This document shows positions 9,553-19,132 of a stretch of 64,000 nt of DNA, one piece after another. The stretch spans positions 29,712 through 93,711 of the forward strand of contig NZ_JAUSTI010000020.1 in the NCBI RefSeq assembly GCF_030812775.1. The letters are read 5' to 3'. Origin of the DNA: Paenibacillus tundrae (GTDB lineage: Bacteria > Bacillota > Bacilli > Paenibacillales > Paenibacillaceae). Every line of letters starts with the position of its first letter. Position 1 is the stretch's first letter. The notes beneath the pieces were generated by a model. It ran no database searches. It was not told where the DNA came from and was given only the letters and a program-made list of their open reading frames with translations. Made by a program: the position numbers and the translations under genes.

Positions 9553-10380
9553 TTGAATACGCTTGAATCTTTGGTAAATGCAATGCCTTTTGTCAGTCAA
9601 ATGTTTCGTGATGATGTATCGATCTCCATTAATGATCATGAGAAAGTTTTATACTTTTCCGAAGCAAAAAGTTTGGAAATTGGTGTAAAAGTCGGCGATG
9701 AGCTGCATGATGATTATAAGAATTTCAAAATGTTAGTTAATAAAGATACACGTACCGTGGCACGGATGCCTGGTGATCTACAAGGTAGACCGTTCGACGC
9801 GATTCTCATTCCCATTAAAGAAAATGATCAAGTTGTAGGTATCCTCGGTGTAAACTATGCACTGGATAATCACATTACGCTAGAGTCACTAATTACTGAA
9901 AATGAAAGCACGATTAACGCCCTCGTTGGTGGCATTCAACAAATTGCGGCACATTCAGAAGAACTGTCCGCGACATCAGAAGAAATTCTGCGTAACTCCA
10001 AGCAAGCGGTAGAGAACTCGGTCAGTGTAACCAAAGTAACCAACGTGATTCGTGAAGTATCTGAACAAACGAACCTGCTCGGCTTGAATGCTATGATTGA
10101 AGCTGCTCGCGTAGGTGATCTGGGAAGTGGCTTCGGGGTTGTTGCGAGCGAAGTGCGCAAACTGTCCGATCATACGAAACAAGCGGCGGCTGATATCGAA
10201 ACCTCCCTCGGTAGTGTCCAGGACTCCATGAAACATATGGAGCAAGAGATTGGTCAGATTACAACAGCAACGGTAGATCAAGCACAGCTCGTAAGTGAGT
10301 TCATGGAAAGTATTGATAAGCTGAGCCACACCAGTGCGGATCTCAAAACATTCGTGCATAAGATGTTATCGCTCGAATAA
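9553..10380 (+). CDS. Soluble methyl-accepting chemotaxis-like signal transducer (YfmS type)
   Basis: A 275-residue protein without membrane segments. Residues about 1-115 form a small sensory-like domain, and about 120-270 form the coiled-coil signalling domain. The conserved hairpin tip is recognisable as VSEQTNLLGLNAMIEAARVG followed by GFGVVASEVRKLSDHTKQAA, which binds CheA/CheW in the family. Size and layout match B. subtilis YfmS, a soluble chemoreceptor. It starts with TTG after GGAAAGGAAAG. No chemotaxis genes are nearby. It ends before a terminator, so it is probably a single-gene unit. The ligand is unknown. Confidence 0.85.
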   Translation: MNTLESLVNAMPFVSQMFRDDVSISINDHEKVLYFSEAKSLEIGVKVGDELHDDYKNFKMLVNKDTRTVARMPGDLQGRPFDAILIPIKENDQVVGILGVNYALDNHITLESLITENESTINALVGGIQQIAAHSEELSATSEEILRNSKQAVENSVSVTKVTNVIREVSEQTNLLGLNAMIEAARVGDLGSGFGVVASEVRKLSDHTKQAAADIETSLGSVQDSMKHMEQEIGQITTATVDQAQLVSEFMESIDKLSHTSADLKTFVHKMLSLE

Positions 10381-10442
10381 CCTCTGTTTCAACCTGTAAG
10401 ATATCCTTGAAGCTATATGTACATATGTTTAGACACCAAAGA

Positions 10443-10489
10443 GCCTCCGTCCTGCCATTCCTTATTGGGAAGTCAGCGGAGGCTTTTTT
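10443..10489. terminator. Rho-independent terminator after the chemoreceptor gene
   Basis: Stem GCCTCCG/CGGAGGC with a 26-nt partly paired loop, followed by TTTTTTG on the plus strand. It lies between convergent genes. Confidence 0.8.
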
Positions 10490-10501
10490 GCTTGGTTTAT
10501 C

Positions 10502-11332
10502 TTAGTTATTCATATCGATTTCGACCGCAACACCATAGTGGTCAGATACAACAGGCCCATGCTTGCCATTAAGAACAACCGTTGAAGACTTCGCCTGCAC
10601 AGGACGATTCGAGAAGATATAATCAATGCGCAGTGGCTGACTGTTATTCGCCCATCCAGCAATGGCTTTGACAACTGTTGCACCATCATCCTTCTGCGCT
10701 GCTGTGGTATAGAGATCATGCCACCCATGACTCATCATGTAGTCATACCCCTGTCCCCGGATTTCGGCTACATTATTGAAATCTCCCATAATATACAAAG
10801 GTTCATTCATATACGGCGCAAGCTTGCTCTCGGTTAAATCCCACTGTCCTTTGAAAGGCTCCTGCTCGTCATCCCACCAGTTATAATGTCCATTCACGAA
10901 CCATGCCTTTTCACCATCCGTCACCGTCTGGATACCGACGATCTTGCGTGTGCGGTAGTTGTTGTAATCCCGCATGTGGGATACATATTCCCCAAATGCC
11001 TGTGTAATTGGCGTTCGGCTTAGAATCGCCAGTCCTTCATCATATCTGCGGAATCCGACATGGGTAGGAATCCAGGTCCAGTAATACTTTTCAGATAATT
11101 GTGTTAACAGCACATAAGCATAATTGTCTTTTTTGACCACAATGTCTGAATCTATGGCAAAATAGTGCTCCAGCTCTGCCGTAGTTAAGGCCTCTTCCTG
11201 AATCGATTGGTTGACCTCCTGCATGGAGATGATGTCAAATTGATGTGTATTAATAAACTCAGCCAATTGGCTGATCTTGTTCAGTTGATCTTCTTCTGCC
11301 CAAGCGTGTGCGTTTAAGGTAAGTATTTTCAT
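10502..11332 (-). CDS. Endonuclease/exonuclease/phosphatase (EEP) family metal-dependent hydrolase
   Basis: A 276-residue protein with the EEP/DNase I-like fold signatures: ILTLNAHAW at the N terminus, ISMQEVNQ with the metal-binding Glu, NGHYNWW, IMGDFNN and the C-terminal SDHYGV motif with the catalytic His. The family includes sphingomyelinase C-like and inositol phosphatase-like phosphodiesterases; there is no signal peptide, so an intracellular role is likely. The substrate cannot be told. The ATG at 11332 was chosen because AGGAGAGAG precedes it; an upstream extension of 23 codons lacks such a site. Confidence 0.82.
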   Translation of the reverse strand: MKILTLNAHAWAEEDQLNKISQLAEFINTHQFDIISMQEVNQSIQEEALTTAELEHYFAIDSDIVVKKDNYAYVLLTQLSEKYYWTWIPTHVGFRRYDEGLAILSRTPITQAFGEYVSHMRDYNNYRTRKIVGIQTVTDGEKAWFVNGHYNWWDDEQEPFKGQWDLTESKLAPYMNEPLYIMGDFNNVAEIRGQGYDYMMSHGWHDLYTTAAQKDDGATVVKAIAGWANNSQPLRIDYIFSNRPVQAKSSTVVLNGKHGPVVSDHYGVAVEIDMNN

Positions 11333-11611
11333 AAACTCTCTCCTGCCTGATTTTAATGTTAGGTATCGCCTGTTCTTGCATGGTTCCTCGGTAGAATACA
11401 TACCCTAAGCATACACAATACACGCACATTTCGCATACATATGGCTACGATGAACTTGTCTTCATGGAGAAATGAATTCACCAAAAGTTTGTTTCATTCA
11501 CAGAACTCCTGCACGGATTGTCCTATAACTGATATGATATATACATTAAATTCACACCTTTAACGTCAGAACGTGTTGAATGATGAACCTATGATTTCCC
11601 CAGGAGATGGA

Positions 11612-13387
11612 ATGATGAACATACCCAATGAAATGATCATGGATGATGCACAGTGGCAACAATTGATTCGTGAAATTGCGGATCATTTCGATAACCTGAC
11701 CATTATGCGCGGATTCCAATATTATAAACAGAAACGTGTTGGCCCATTAACGTTTACTGAACAGCAATGCATTCATGCCATGGTTCAAGGTACTGAAGAA
11801 TATGAAGTGCTGCTGAGTATGCAGTCCTTACCGACAAGCGATTGCCCTTGCCCAGTACATTCTCTTTGTAAACATATGATCGCTGTTCTTATGAGTTACG
11901 CTGAAAGCATGGGGCGTCCTGTTCATGCCATTGTGAACGCCCATTCGAGCACTGCTCTGAAACAATCCGTGAAGCCTACCCCTGCTATATCATCGGTACG
12001 CTCGGATTTTGAAACTCGTGCACAGGAGCTTGAGACACCAGACAATCTGTACAGCCAAATAAAGGAACAAGCGATGGATCTTGCTACGCTACCTATTCCG
12101 GAATGGCATAAACTGTTTCGAAGCTGTCTCAACCGTCTGGGGGTAGGAACGGCAAGTACAAGCTATATACAGGCTGCAACCGACGAGCTCTATGCCATTA
12201 AACCCAAATTATCTCCAGGCATGGATCAAATATTTGACCTACACGTGCATATGTACCTTATGCGCTTCTGTATACCTGGCCGTAATCCGAACACCAATTC
12301 GCCTGTCTATCTTAGTTATCCTGCCCAGCTTGCTGTAGATGCTCTTCAGAGAAGCATAGAGAAGGATCTAAATCGCTCACTCGATCTATCCAATCTGACT
12401 GACGAGCAGCACGTGCAGCATTGGAAACGGCTTGAGGAAACGGTAACCTATCTCCGTAAGCAGATGTTGTCCGAAACGTCTAGCATCATGGTATTTACAT
12501 CCATCTATCGCGACTTGTGGTTAAACTGGCTAGTGCCTCACCTACACCAACAAGATGAGCTAGAAGCTGAATTGACAGCTCTACGCGAAATTGAACATAA
12601 ATTAAATGATGACTCCGTTTCTACTAGTACAACTCCTGGAAGTGTGCTAAATATGAACCCTAGCAGTTCAGGCACAGGAACGAGTACACCTAATAGAAGA
12701 CCACCCACGCTTCCACTACCTTTGGTGTTAGCACAGGGCTGGATATACTTTCACCTGAAACGGGATTCGGAAGCTTGGCAGATCTTAACGAGCGGAAGCT
12801 CAGCCTATGGCATTCCACCAGAGCATGTATTGCACTATCTGCACGTATTGGTGGAACAATTGGATTGGAATAGGCTCGGACATTGGCTGGCAGAGCTCGG
12901 ACCGTTGCTTGCGAATCGCCGCAATGATCCATTACATGATTACATGCAACTCTGGGACACTGTTATTCAGGAGCTTCCCGAAACAGAAGATACGATGTGG
13001 AATACACTTGTTAGCATGTTGCCCCATTCTCGGCCTGCCTATGAGGATGCTCTTCATCGTCGCAGCCAGTGGCGGCGTTGGATCGATTTTCAGCTTAGTA
13101 CGGGGGCGGAGCCGCTCGAATTCCGTGTCGCAGTACTTCAACCCATCGAGAAAGACGCACCCGAACTGCTGCTACCTTTCTACCATCAAGCCGTCGAACG
13201 TTATATCGGACACAAAAACAGAGACGGGTATAAAGCAGCGGTTAAGTTGTTAAAGCGACTGGCGAAACTATACAAAAAATTGAAGCAAGAAGAACGCTGG
13301 GAGCAGTTTATCACGGCTCTCGCAGTTCGTAATAGCAGACTGCGTGCTCTGCAGGAAGAGCTTCGGAAAGGTAAATTAATCTCATGA
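11612..13387 (+). CDS. SWIM zinc finger protein (YwqB-like), partner of the SNF2 helicase
   Basis: About 591 residues. The SWIM zinc finger (CxC...CxH) is visible as CPCPVHSLCKH near residue 80-90. A low-complexity Ser/Thr/Gly/Pro linker follows near residue 355-385, and the remainder is helical. The gene overlaps the SNF2 helicase gene by 4 bp (ATGA), matching the ywqB-ywqA pair of B. subtilis. SWIM domains bind DNA or protein; a role with the helicase in DNA metabolism is inferred, and no specific function is known to me. The ATG at 11612 follows CAGGAGATGGA; a GTG at 11573 in the same frame lacks an equally good site. Confidence 0.82.
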   Translation: MMNIPNEMIMDDAQWQQLIREIADHFDNLTIMRGFQYYKQKRVGPLTFTEQQCIHAMVQGTEEYEVLLSMQSLPTSDCPCPVHSLCKHMIAVLMSYAESMGRPVHAIVNAHSSTALKQSVKPTPAISSVRSDFETRAQELETPDNLYSQIKEQAMDLATLPIPEWHKLFRSCLNRLGVGTASTSYIQAATDELYAIKPKLSPGMDQIFDLHVHMYLMRFCIPGRNPNTNSPVYLSYPAQLAVDALQRSIEKDLNRSLDLSNLTDEQHVQHWKRLEETVTYLRKQMLSETSSIMVFTSIYRDLWLNWLVPHLHQQDELEAELTALREIEHKLNDDSVSTSTTPGSVLNMNPSSSGTGTSTPNRRPPTLPLPLVLAQGWIYFHLKRDSEAWQILTSGSSAYGIPPEHVLHYLHVLVEQLDWNRLGHWLAELGPLLANRRNDPLHDYMQLWDTVIQELPETEDTMWNTLVSMLPHSRPAYEDALHRRSQWRRWIDFQLSTGAEPLEFRVAVLQPIEKDAPELLLPFYHQAVERYIGHKNRDGYKAAVKLLKRLAKLYKKLKQEERWEQFITALAVRNSRLRALQEELRKGKLIS

Positions 13388-16300
13388 GCCTTAACCACCC
13401 TTACACCGAAACGATTGAAGTTCACGTTGCCCTAACGGGATACGGAGATGCCCTGTTCTATGGTGCACTCAATACCCACCACTTTGTATCGGGACAATCA
13501 CTCAAGCAACGGTTATTCGCTTGGCATGCTCCTTCGTTCTATGGTACGGAGCTCGAAACCCGCCAGCTTGAAGACATTGAACTTGTAGTGCTGCCCGCAG
13601 AAGAAGTGATTCCTTTCTTCGCAGACATGCACACCTTACTGCATATTGAATGGAGATGGGATGAGCAGGCTGCCCATCTGATTCAGCTTGCTCCAGTGCT
13701 GGCTGCCACGATTGAAGATCGCAAATATATTCCTAGCTTCACTGCTCATCGTACAGGGCAACTGCAATGGATCTGGGATTCAGATCGGTTGAAGCAACAG
13801 GATCGAGCTGCGCTAACCAAAGCCATCGAGCAAACCGATGAGAGCTATATCGAAGGTCTCGGTGCGGCTTACTCCGCTTCCGTATTCCAGCGATGGTACA
13901 GCACGGAGGAAGCAGCCACAGATCTGAGACGCGAGTTCCCGCAGCTATTCCCGCAGAATGGGGAACCTCCACGGACATTTGGCATGGATGCTCAATCATG
14001 GCTCGTCTCGATCGGCTGGAAAGCAGATGCTGCACCCTTCCGGCCACTTCTACAATTGCTGGAGCCAGACGATGATGAGCCTTCATGGCGATTACGATTG
14101 GTGCTGCAAAACAAGCTGGATGCCGCTTCACTTATTCCAGTGCGACTGGATTCACGCGGCCGGCTTGAGGGGGAATGGCCTGAGGGCTGGACAGCCTTCA
14201 TTCTAGATCGATCTGCCGCATGGTTGGAGCAATTGCGGGCACACCTTCCACGCATTAGCCGTGAGGTCAGTGGTAGCCGTGATGTACTCAGTGATCCGCT
14301 AGGAGACCAAGAGGCGTGGCAGTTCCTCACGATTGACAGCGGACGACTGCTAGAGTCGGGCTGGCAAGTATTGCTGCCAGGCTGGTGGGAAGCCGCACGG
14401 AAGAAAAAACCGAAGCTGCGTGCGAAGGTTAAGCCGGAGGAGGGCAGTGAACGCGGACAGTCCTTCTTCGGACTGGACTCCATCATTCATTTTGACTGGC
14501 GTATAGCTATTGGCGACTCAGATCTGACGGAAGAGGAATTCGCTGATCTAGTGGCTCGTAATGAACGGCTCGTTCGTTTTCGCGGAGAATGGGTTCCTCT
14601 AGACCCTGCTCTTCTTGAGCAGATTCGAAGAGCGATGGGCGGCGTGGATCGGGAGCAAGGTCTCTCTTTCCAAGATATCCTGCACCTGCATCTGTTGCAC
14701 AATGAACAACGTGAATATCGCAATCAGAAATGGAAGGAAGGACAGCAAGCCGAGGAAGAAGAGCAACCTCAGGCTAATGAGAACATTCAGCTGGAGGTAG
14801 AACTGAATGAACATCTACACAGGGTGATCGCACAGCTCGGAGGCGGACAAGGTGGTGCACCTTCCCTCCCTATTCCGGAAGGGCTACAGGCTGAGCTTCG
14901 TTCCTATCAAAAGGAAGGCTTTGCATGGCTTGGATTCCTACGCCGGTTCGGACTCGGCGCTTGCCTTGCCGATGATATGGGGCTCGGTAAGACGATCCAG
15001 TTCATCACATATCTGCTGCATCTGAAGGAAAATGAACCACGTTCCCCGGAGCAAGCACCAGCACTTCTCATCTGTCCAACGTCCGTACTAGGCAACTGGC
15101 AGAAAGAGATTAGCCGATTCGCACCTTCCATAAACGTGATGCTGCATTATGGAGCCAAACGGCTTAGTGAAGAAGCATTCCGCTCAGCTACAGAGCAGGT
15201 GGATATCATTATTACATCCTATGCAACGGCAACGCTCGATCAGGAGATGTTGCAGTCTTATACCTGGGCATCCATCTGTCTGGATGAAGCACAAAATATT
15301 AAAAATGCCCAAACGAAGCAATCTATGGCCGTCCGCAGTTTCCCTGCGAAGCACCGCATTGCACTGACGGGTACACCGATCGAGAATCGATTGGCTGAAC
15401 TATGGTCGATCTATGACTTTATTAATCCGGGTTATCTGGGCAGTGCACGAGCTTTCCAGACCCGATTCATTAGTGCTATTGAGAAGGATAAGGATGAGCA
15501 GCGTATGCAGGATCTACAGCAATTAGTGAAACCATTCATGCTGCGCCGCAAGAAAAAAGATCCGAATATCCAGCTTGATCTGCCGGACAAAAACGAGATG
15601 AAAACCTACATTCATCTTACCGGTGAACAAAGTGCTCTATACGACCAATCCGTTCAAGCCCTGATGGATAAAATGAAAGAGCTGGAGGGCATTAAACGCA
15701 AAGGTGCAATCCTCTCTGCGTTGACTCAACTGAAGCAGCTCTGTGATCACCCACTGCTACTGACCAAAGAAGCTCTCCCAGAGACCGTGACATCGGAGGA
15801 CTCAGGTGCAACGTATGACGTGTACAGCCCACAAGACATGGCAATGCTCATTAGCCGATCTGCTAAGCTGGAACGGTTGATGGAGCTTGTCCGTGAGTTG
15901 CGAGACGAGGGTGAGCGCTGCCTTATCTTTACCCAGTACATTGGGATGGGGCAGATGCTGCAACAGGTGCTGCAACAGGAGTTGCAAGAACCGGTATTAT
16001 ACCTGCATGGCGGTACCTCCAAAACAGCTCGTGATCGCATGATCGATCAGTTCCAGTCACGGACTCTTCCAGCGTCAGAACAACCGTCTGTCTTCATTCT
16101 TTCGATTAAAGCCGGCGGTGTAGGCCTTAATCTGACAGCGGCCAATCATGTATTCCATTTTGACCGCTGGTGGAACCCTGCCGTGGAGAACCAAGCCACT
16201 GACCGAGCTTACCGGATGGGTCAGACCAAGGATGTTCAGGTGCACAAATTTATCTCCCTGGGCACACTTGAGGAGCGGATCGACGAGATGCTCGAGAGCA

Positions 16301-16410
16301 AGCAGCAGCTTAGCGACAATATCATTACTAGCTCCGAGAACTGGATAACAGAGCTCTCGACAGATGAGCTGACAGATCTATTCACTCGCAGGCGGGACTG
16401 GTCAGGATAA
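13384..16410 (+). CDS. SNF2-family DEAD/DEAH-box helicase (YwqA-like)
   Basis: A 1008-residue ATPase. The C-terminal half is a full SNF2 motor: LADDMGLGKT (Walker A, near residue 530), SYATATL, LDEAQNIKN (motif II, near 633), ALTGTPIENR, then the second RecA lobe with FTQYIGMGQML, LSIKAGGVGLNL and QATDRAYRMGQ (motif VI). The N-terminal 500 residues are the helical/beta region usual in bacterial SNF2 proteins of this type. It is coupled by a 4-bp overlap to the SWIM gene. A DNA translocase role is expected; the cellular process is not known. Confidence 0.92.
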   Translation: MSLNHPYTETIEVHVALTGYGDALFYGALNTHHFVSGQSLKQRLFAWHAPSFYGTELETRQLEDIELVVLPAEEVIPFFADMHTLLHIEWRWDEQAAHLIQLAPVLAATIEDRKYIPSFTAHRTGQLQWIWDSDRLKQQDRAALTKAIEQTDESYIEGLGAAYSASVFQRWYSTEEAATDLRREFPQLFPQNGEPPRTFGMDAQSWLVSIGWKADAAPFRPLLQLLEPDDDEPSWRLRLVLQNKLDAASLIPVRLDSRGRLEGEWPEGWTAFILDRSAAWLEQLRAHLPRISREVSGSRDVLSDPLGDQEAWQFLTIDSGRLLESGWQVLLPGWWEAARKKKPKLRAKVKPEEGSERGQSFFGLDSIIHFDWRIAIGDSDLTEEEFADLVARNERLVRFRGEWVPLDPALLEQIRRAMGGVDREQGLSFQDILHLHLLHNEQREYRNQKWKEGQQAEEEEQPQANENIQLEVELNEHLHRVIAQLGGGQGGAPSLPIPEGLQAELRSYQKEGFAWLGFLRRFGLGACLADDMGLGKTIQFITYLLHLKENEPRSPEQAPALLICPTSVLGNWQKEISRFAPSINVMLHYGAKRLSEEAFRSATEQVDIIITSYATATLDQEMLQSYTWASICLDEAQNIKNAQTKQSMAVRSFPAKHRIALTGTPIENRLAELWSIYDFINPGYLGSARAFQTRFISAIEKDKDEQRMQDLQQLVKPFMLRRKKKDPNIQLDLPDKNEMKTYIHLTGEQSALYDQSVQALMDKMKELEGIKRKGAILSALTQLKQLCDHPLLLTKEALPETVTSEDSGATYDVYSPQDMAMLISRSAKLERLMELVRELRDEGERCLIFTQYIGMGQMLQQVLQQELQEPVLYLHGGTSKTARDRMIDQFQSRTLPASEQPSVFILSIKAGGVGLNLTAANHVFHFDRWWNPAVENQATDRAYRMGQTKDVQVHKFISLGTLEERIDEMLESKQQLSDNIITSSENWITELSTDELTDLFTRRRDWSG

Positions 16411-16520
16411 CCTATCGTTATGTTCATTTCATTTCACATCAGACGATGGAATGTAGGGCTGATATAGCTTCAACTTGACGAAACATGTGAAGAGGCAGCA
16501 TTCATCATCGTGAATATATC

Positions 16521-16569
16521 CCAAAAAAAGAGCGAAGACGGAATTCAATTCCGTCTTCGCTCTTTTGGG
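16521..16569. terminator. Bidirectional terminator after the SWIM-SNF2 operon
   Basis: A perfect inverted repeat of about 17 bp (AGAGCGAAGACGGAATT and its complement) is flanked by A and T runs, so it can stop transcription from both sides. Confidence 0.85.
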
Positions 16570-16641
16570 TTATAACCAGAATCGGGCTGTGAATTCTCTA
16601 CCCCATCTAGCTACATATATTATTGCTGATACGCTTCTCGC

Positions 16642-17109
16642 TTAACGCATGTTACCGATGATGGAGGATCTAGAATCTTGCATTTTTTTAACGAAATTGG
16701 TCATCAGGTCAAAAGCTTCATTGCGCTTATTCGACAAGGATTGCAAACGAAGCATGTCCATTTGCTGTGTATTGCTTACTGCATCAATTTGGTTCTTCAG
16801 CTGCTGAGCCAAAGCCTCATCACCATTTTGTTGCGCTGCCTGTAATTGCGCGTTCAATTCTGTAATCTGTTGATACCGATTCTGTGTTTCTTGAATTTGC
16901 GTCTGCAATTGGGTATCTAGTAATCTAGTACGCTCTTGCTGAACCATCATCAGCGCAGTTTCGATGTCCATTTTGCTGATGTCGATCGCGTTAATACTCG
17001 ACGAGATGTTCGAGTTAGAGATTGCACTTGCTGAAGCCGAGCCAACGATCGATACTGCTGCAATAGCAGCAACCATTGTCGAAGTGAAGAATTTGCCAGT
17101 CCGTTTCAT
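16642..17109 (-). CDS. Small exported coiled-coil protein of unknown function
   Basis: 155 residues. MKRTGKFFTSTMVAAIAAVS begins a classic signal peptide ending at about SASA-ISNS. The rest is Gln-rich and helical, with coiled-coil character (QTQIQETQNRYQQITELNAQ, AQQLKNQIDAVSNTQQ). No family was recognised. The ATG at 17109 follows GGAGGAAATCAG; an upstream in-frame ATG at 17145 has no such site. It is likely monocistronic and lies convergent with the helicase operon across a shared terminator. An extracellular or cell-wall location is inferred. Confidence 0.75.
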   Translation of the reverse strand: MKRTGKFFTSTMVAAIAAVSIVGSASASAISNSNISSSINAIDISKMDIETALMMVQQERTRLLDTQLQTQIQETQNRYQQITELNAQLQAAQQNGDEALAQQLKNQIDAVSNTQQMDMLRLQSLSNKRNEAFDLMTNFVKKMQDSRSSIIGNMR

Positions 17110-17301
17110 CTGATTTCCTCCGATTGGATATGTAATATGTACCAATATGGTACGGTTTTCTCCGATATTCTATATCAAAAGACCTAGTTGTACAATCCAT
17201 TTCATTTTAAATTTGAAATGTTTGGTTCAACCTATCCCGTAACCATCCTGTACTTACATTTTCAGATATATTTCAACCCAATTGGTTACTAAATCCTGGC
17301 C

Positions 17302-17469
17302 TTACATCGTTCGTGATAGCTGTTGAATCAACTCTTGAATATGCGCTTTTACAGGCTGATCATCGAGAGATGCAATGAGCTCTGGATTCAATAACTGGTT
17401 CTTCTTCATTAGATAAAAATCATACAGCGCCTGACGAATGGTCATATCATACGTAATTGAAAAGGTTGG
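17302..17469 (-). pseudogene. 3' remnant of a minus-strand gene (C-terminal 55 residues only)
   Basis: The frame encodes about 55 plausible residues (TFSITYDMTIRQALYDFYLM onward, ending QQLSRTM). Upstream it runs straight into antisense of the DJ-1/PfpI-like gene, where the translation loses sense. No start with a ribosome site exists. I infer the C terminus of a gene, perhaps a small regulator, whose 5' end was deleted together with that of its divergent neighbour. The family was not identified. Confidence 0.45.
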
Positions 17470-18017
17470 CTCAGCCACTCGGCGGCAATGTACCTCTCGA
17501 TCCGAAAAGTCTGGGTGATTCCCTAGATGAAAGTACCAAAGCCTATTATGAGAACGAAGCATTCATGAACAAATTAAAAAATACGTTGAAGCCAAGCGAC
17601 GTGAAAGCCAGCGACTATGACGCGATCTACTTCACAGGTGGACATGGTACGATGTGGGATTTCCCAGATAACGCTGAACTGCAAGAGCTTTCTCGTGAAA
17701 TCTATGAAAAAGGCGGAGTTGTATCCGGCGTGTGCCACGGTGTCACAGCCTTGCTTAACGTGAAGCTGTCCAATGGCTTGCTGCTGATCAAGGACAAAAC
17801 GGTATCGGGCTTCACCAATGAAGAGGAAGCGCTAGTGCAACAAACCGACTACGTTCAGTTCCTGCTGGAAGACGCATTGAGAGAACGTGCAGGTCGTTAC
17901 GACAAAGCCGCTGCATTCAGCTCTTATGTTACTACTGACGGCCGCCTAGTTACGGGTCAAAATCCGCAATCCAGCAAAGCTGTAGGCGAAAGCGTCAAAG
18001 AATTGCTCGGCCTGTAA
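17470..18017 (+). pseudogene. DJ-1/PfpI family protein (Hsp31-like), 5'-truncated
   Basis: Residues from PLGGNVPLDPKSLGDS onward match the Hsp31/glyoxalase III-like branch of DJ-1/PfpI, including YDAIYFTGGHGTMWDF and the nucleophile elbow GVCHG with its Cys. Family members are about 220-230 residues; about 45-60 N-terminal residues, including the first beta strand, are missing. The frame can be opened by a TTG at 17457, but no ribosome site precedes it and the first residues (LKRLAQ) do not fit the family. The joint with the minus-strand remnant is near 17465-17475. Most likely non-functional. Confidence 0.72.
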
Positions 18018-18084
18018 GTCTTAAGTCTGAAAACAGTACTAAACCTTCATCTCCCCCATGAGTTGATATAGATGAACCATTGCC

Positions 18085-18129
18085 AAACAGCACGTTGCCC
18101 GTCTTCTCAAGACGGATAACGTGCTGTTT
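18085..18129. terminator. Bidirectional terminator between the DJ-1 remnant and the kdgT-like gene
   Basis: Inverted repeat AAACAGCACGTT.../...AACGTGCTGTTT with an inner CCGTCTT/AAGACGG stem. It lies between convergent coding sequences. Confidence 0.75.
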
Positions 18130-18160
18130 CATTTTATAAACTTGAATTATTGGCTTTTAT

Positions 18161-19126
18161 TTACTCGCTCGATTTAATCGCCGCTATCGAAGCCTTCACT
18201 CCTGCTCCTGCCAATCGCTTCACAATATAAGGAACAGTTAACGAGGTCAGAATCACGGCAAACGCGATCTGAGCGATGGCTGTGTCCACGTACGGTGCAT
18301 ATGCCGCATTGAATTCCGCTGCCATCGACGGTACAACCATGGATAGTCCAGCAACCGAGCATGTTGCAGCAGCGGCATAACCCGGTCGTTTCAGGATTGT
18401 CCGATCAACTCCAATGAGCGGAATCATACAGATCAGCATAAACAACACCGTGACCAGCAGGCCGGACAGACTGGACTGGAATGCAATACGAAGATCAATG
18501 TTGGACCCGAAGCTTGTACCCAGGAAAGGCAACAGAATCAGTGTTCCCGGAGCGAACATCTTCTGAATATTAGCGTCCAGATTGCCAAGCGAGATGCCAA
18601 CGAGAAAAGGCACCAGTGTAGCCAGCACACTGAGCAGATCTATGCCGACACCGCTCGCCGAATTCAATATCATGACCGGAATAACCGGAACAGCGATTAG
18701 ATTCAGAATGCCAAACGCGGCACGATCTACATCATCTCCGTAGGTGTTCATCAAGGCCAGATATAATCCCGGATTACAGCTGGTTAGAACCGCAATGAAG
18801 GCTACCGCAGACACACCGCCAACGCCACTGATTCCGAAGAAGTGTACGAATGCCCAGCCAAACAACACACTGATGAGAATCCGCGAGGCACAGAGCACGC
18901 CTGCTCTCTTTAAGGTTACCAGAAGCTGTGATAGGTTCAGCTGTGTGCCTGATACCAGCAAAATCATACCAATGAGCACCATGGTGCCTTTGGACGCGAA
19001 CAGTGCTGTGGTGGGATCGCCAATCTGAAAGAATGATGGGAATACCGTGTTGATTACAGCGGCAAGCATCATAGGAACGATAAGCAAGCCGCCCGGAATT
19101 CGCTTCATACGACCCAAAATATTCAT
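18161..19126 (-). CDS. 2-keto-3-deoxygluconate permease family transporter (KdgT-like)
   Basis: A 321-residue membrane protein with about 10 predicted segments. It fits the KdgT family (N-terminal RMKRIPGGLLIVPMMLAAVI, GTQLNLSQLL, SCNPGLYLALMNTYGD). Characterised members import 2-keto-3-deoxygluconate from pectin breakdown by proton symport. Here it is the last gene of the bgl operon, only 6 bp after the 6-phospho-beta-glucosidase gene, with no kdgK/kdgA nearby. Its true substrate may therefore differ. No clear ribosome site is visible, which suggests coupling to the upstream gene. Confidence 0.85.
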   Translation of the reverse strand: MNILGRMKRIPGGLLIVPMMLAAVINTVFPSFFQIGDPTTALFASKGTMVLIGMILLVSGTQLNLSQLLVTLKRAGVLCASRILISVLFGWAFVHFFGISGVGGVSAVAFIAVLTSCNPGLYLALMNTYGDDVDRAAFGILNLIAVPVIPVMILNSASGVGIDLLSVLATLVPFLVGISLGNLDANIQKMFAPGTLILLPFLGTSFGSNIDLRIAFQSSLSGLLVTVLFMLICMIPLIGVDRTILKRPGYAAAATCSVAGLSMVVPSMAAEFNAAYAPYVDTAIAQIAFAVILTSLTVPYIVKRLAGAGVKASIAAIKSSE

Positions 19127-19132
19127 GAGAGG

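Noticed and set aside
9234..9583. Minus-strand open frames in the gap before the chemoreceptor gene
   Set aside because: They lie over the MITE-like repeat and reappear in its second copy; no protein-like features.
13739..15131. Long antisense open frames inside the SNF2 helicase gene
   Set aside because: Arg/Ser-rich translations typical of antisense in a GC-richer gene; the helicase frame is unequivocal.
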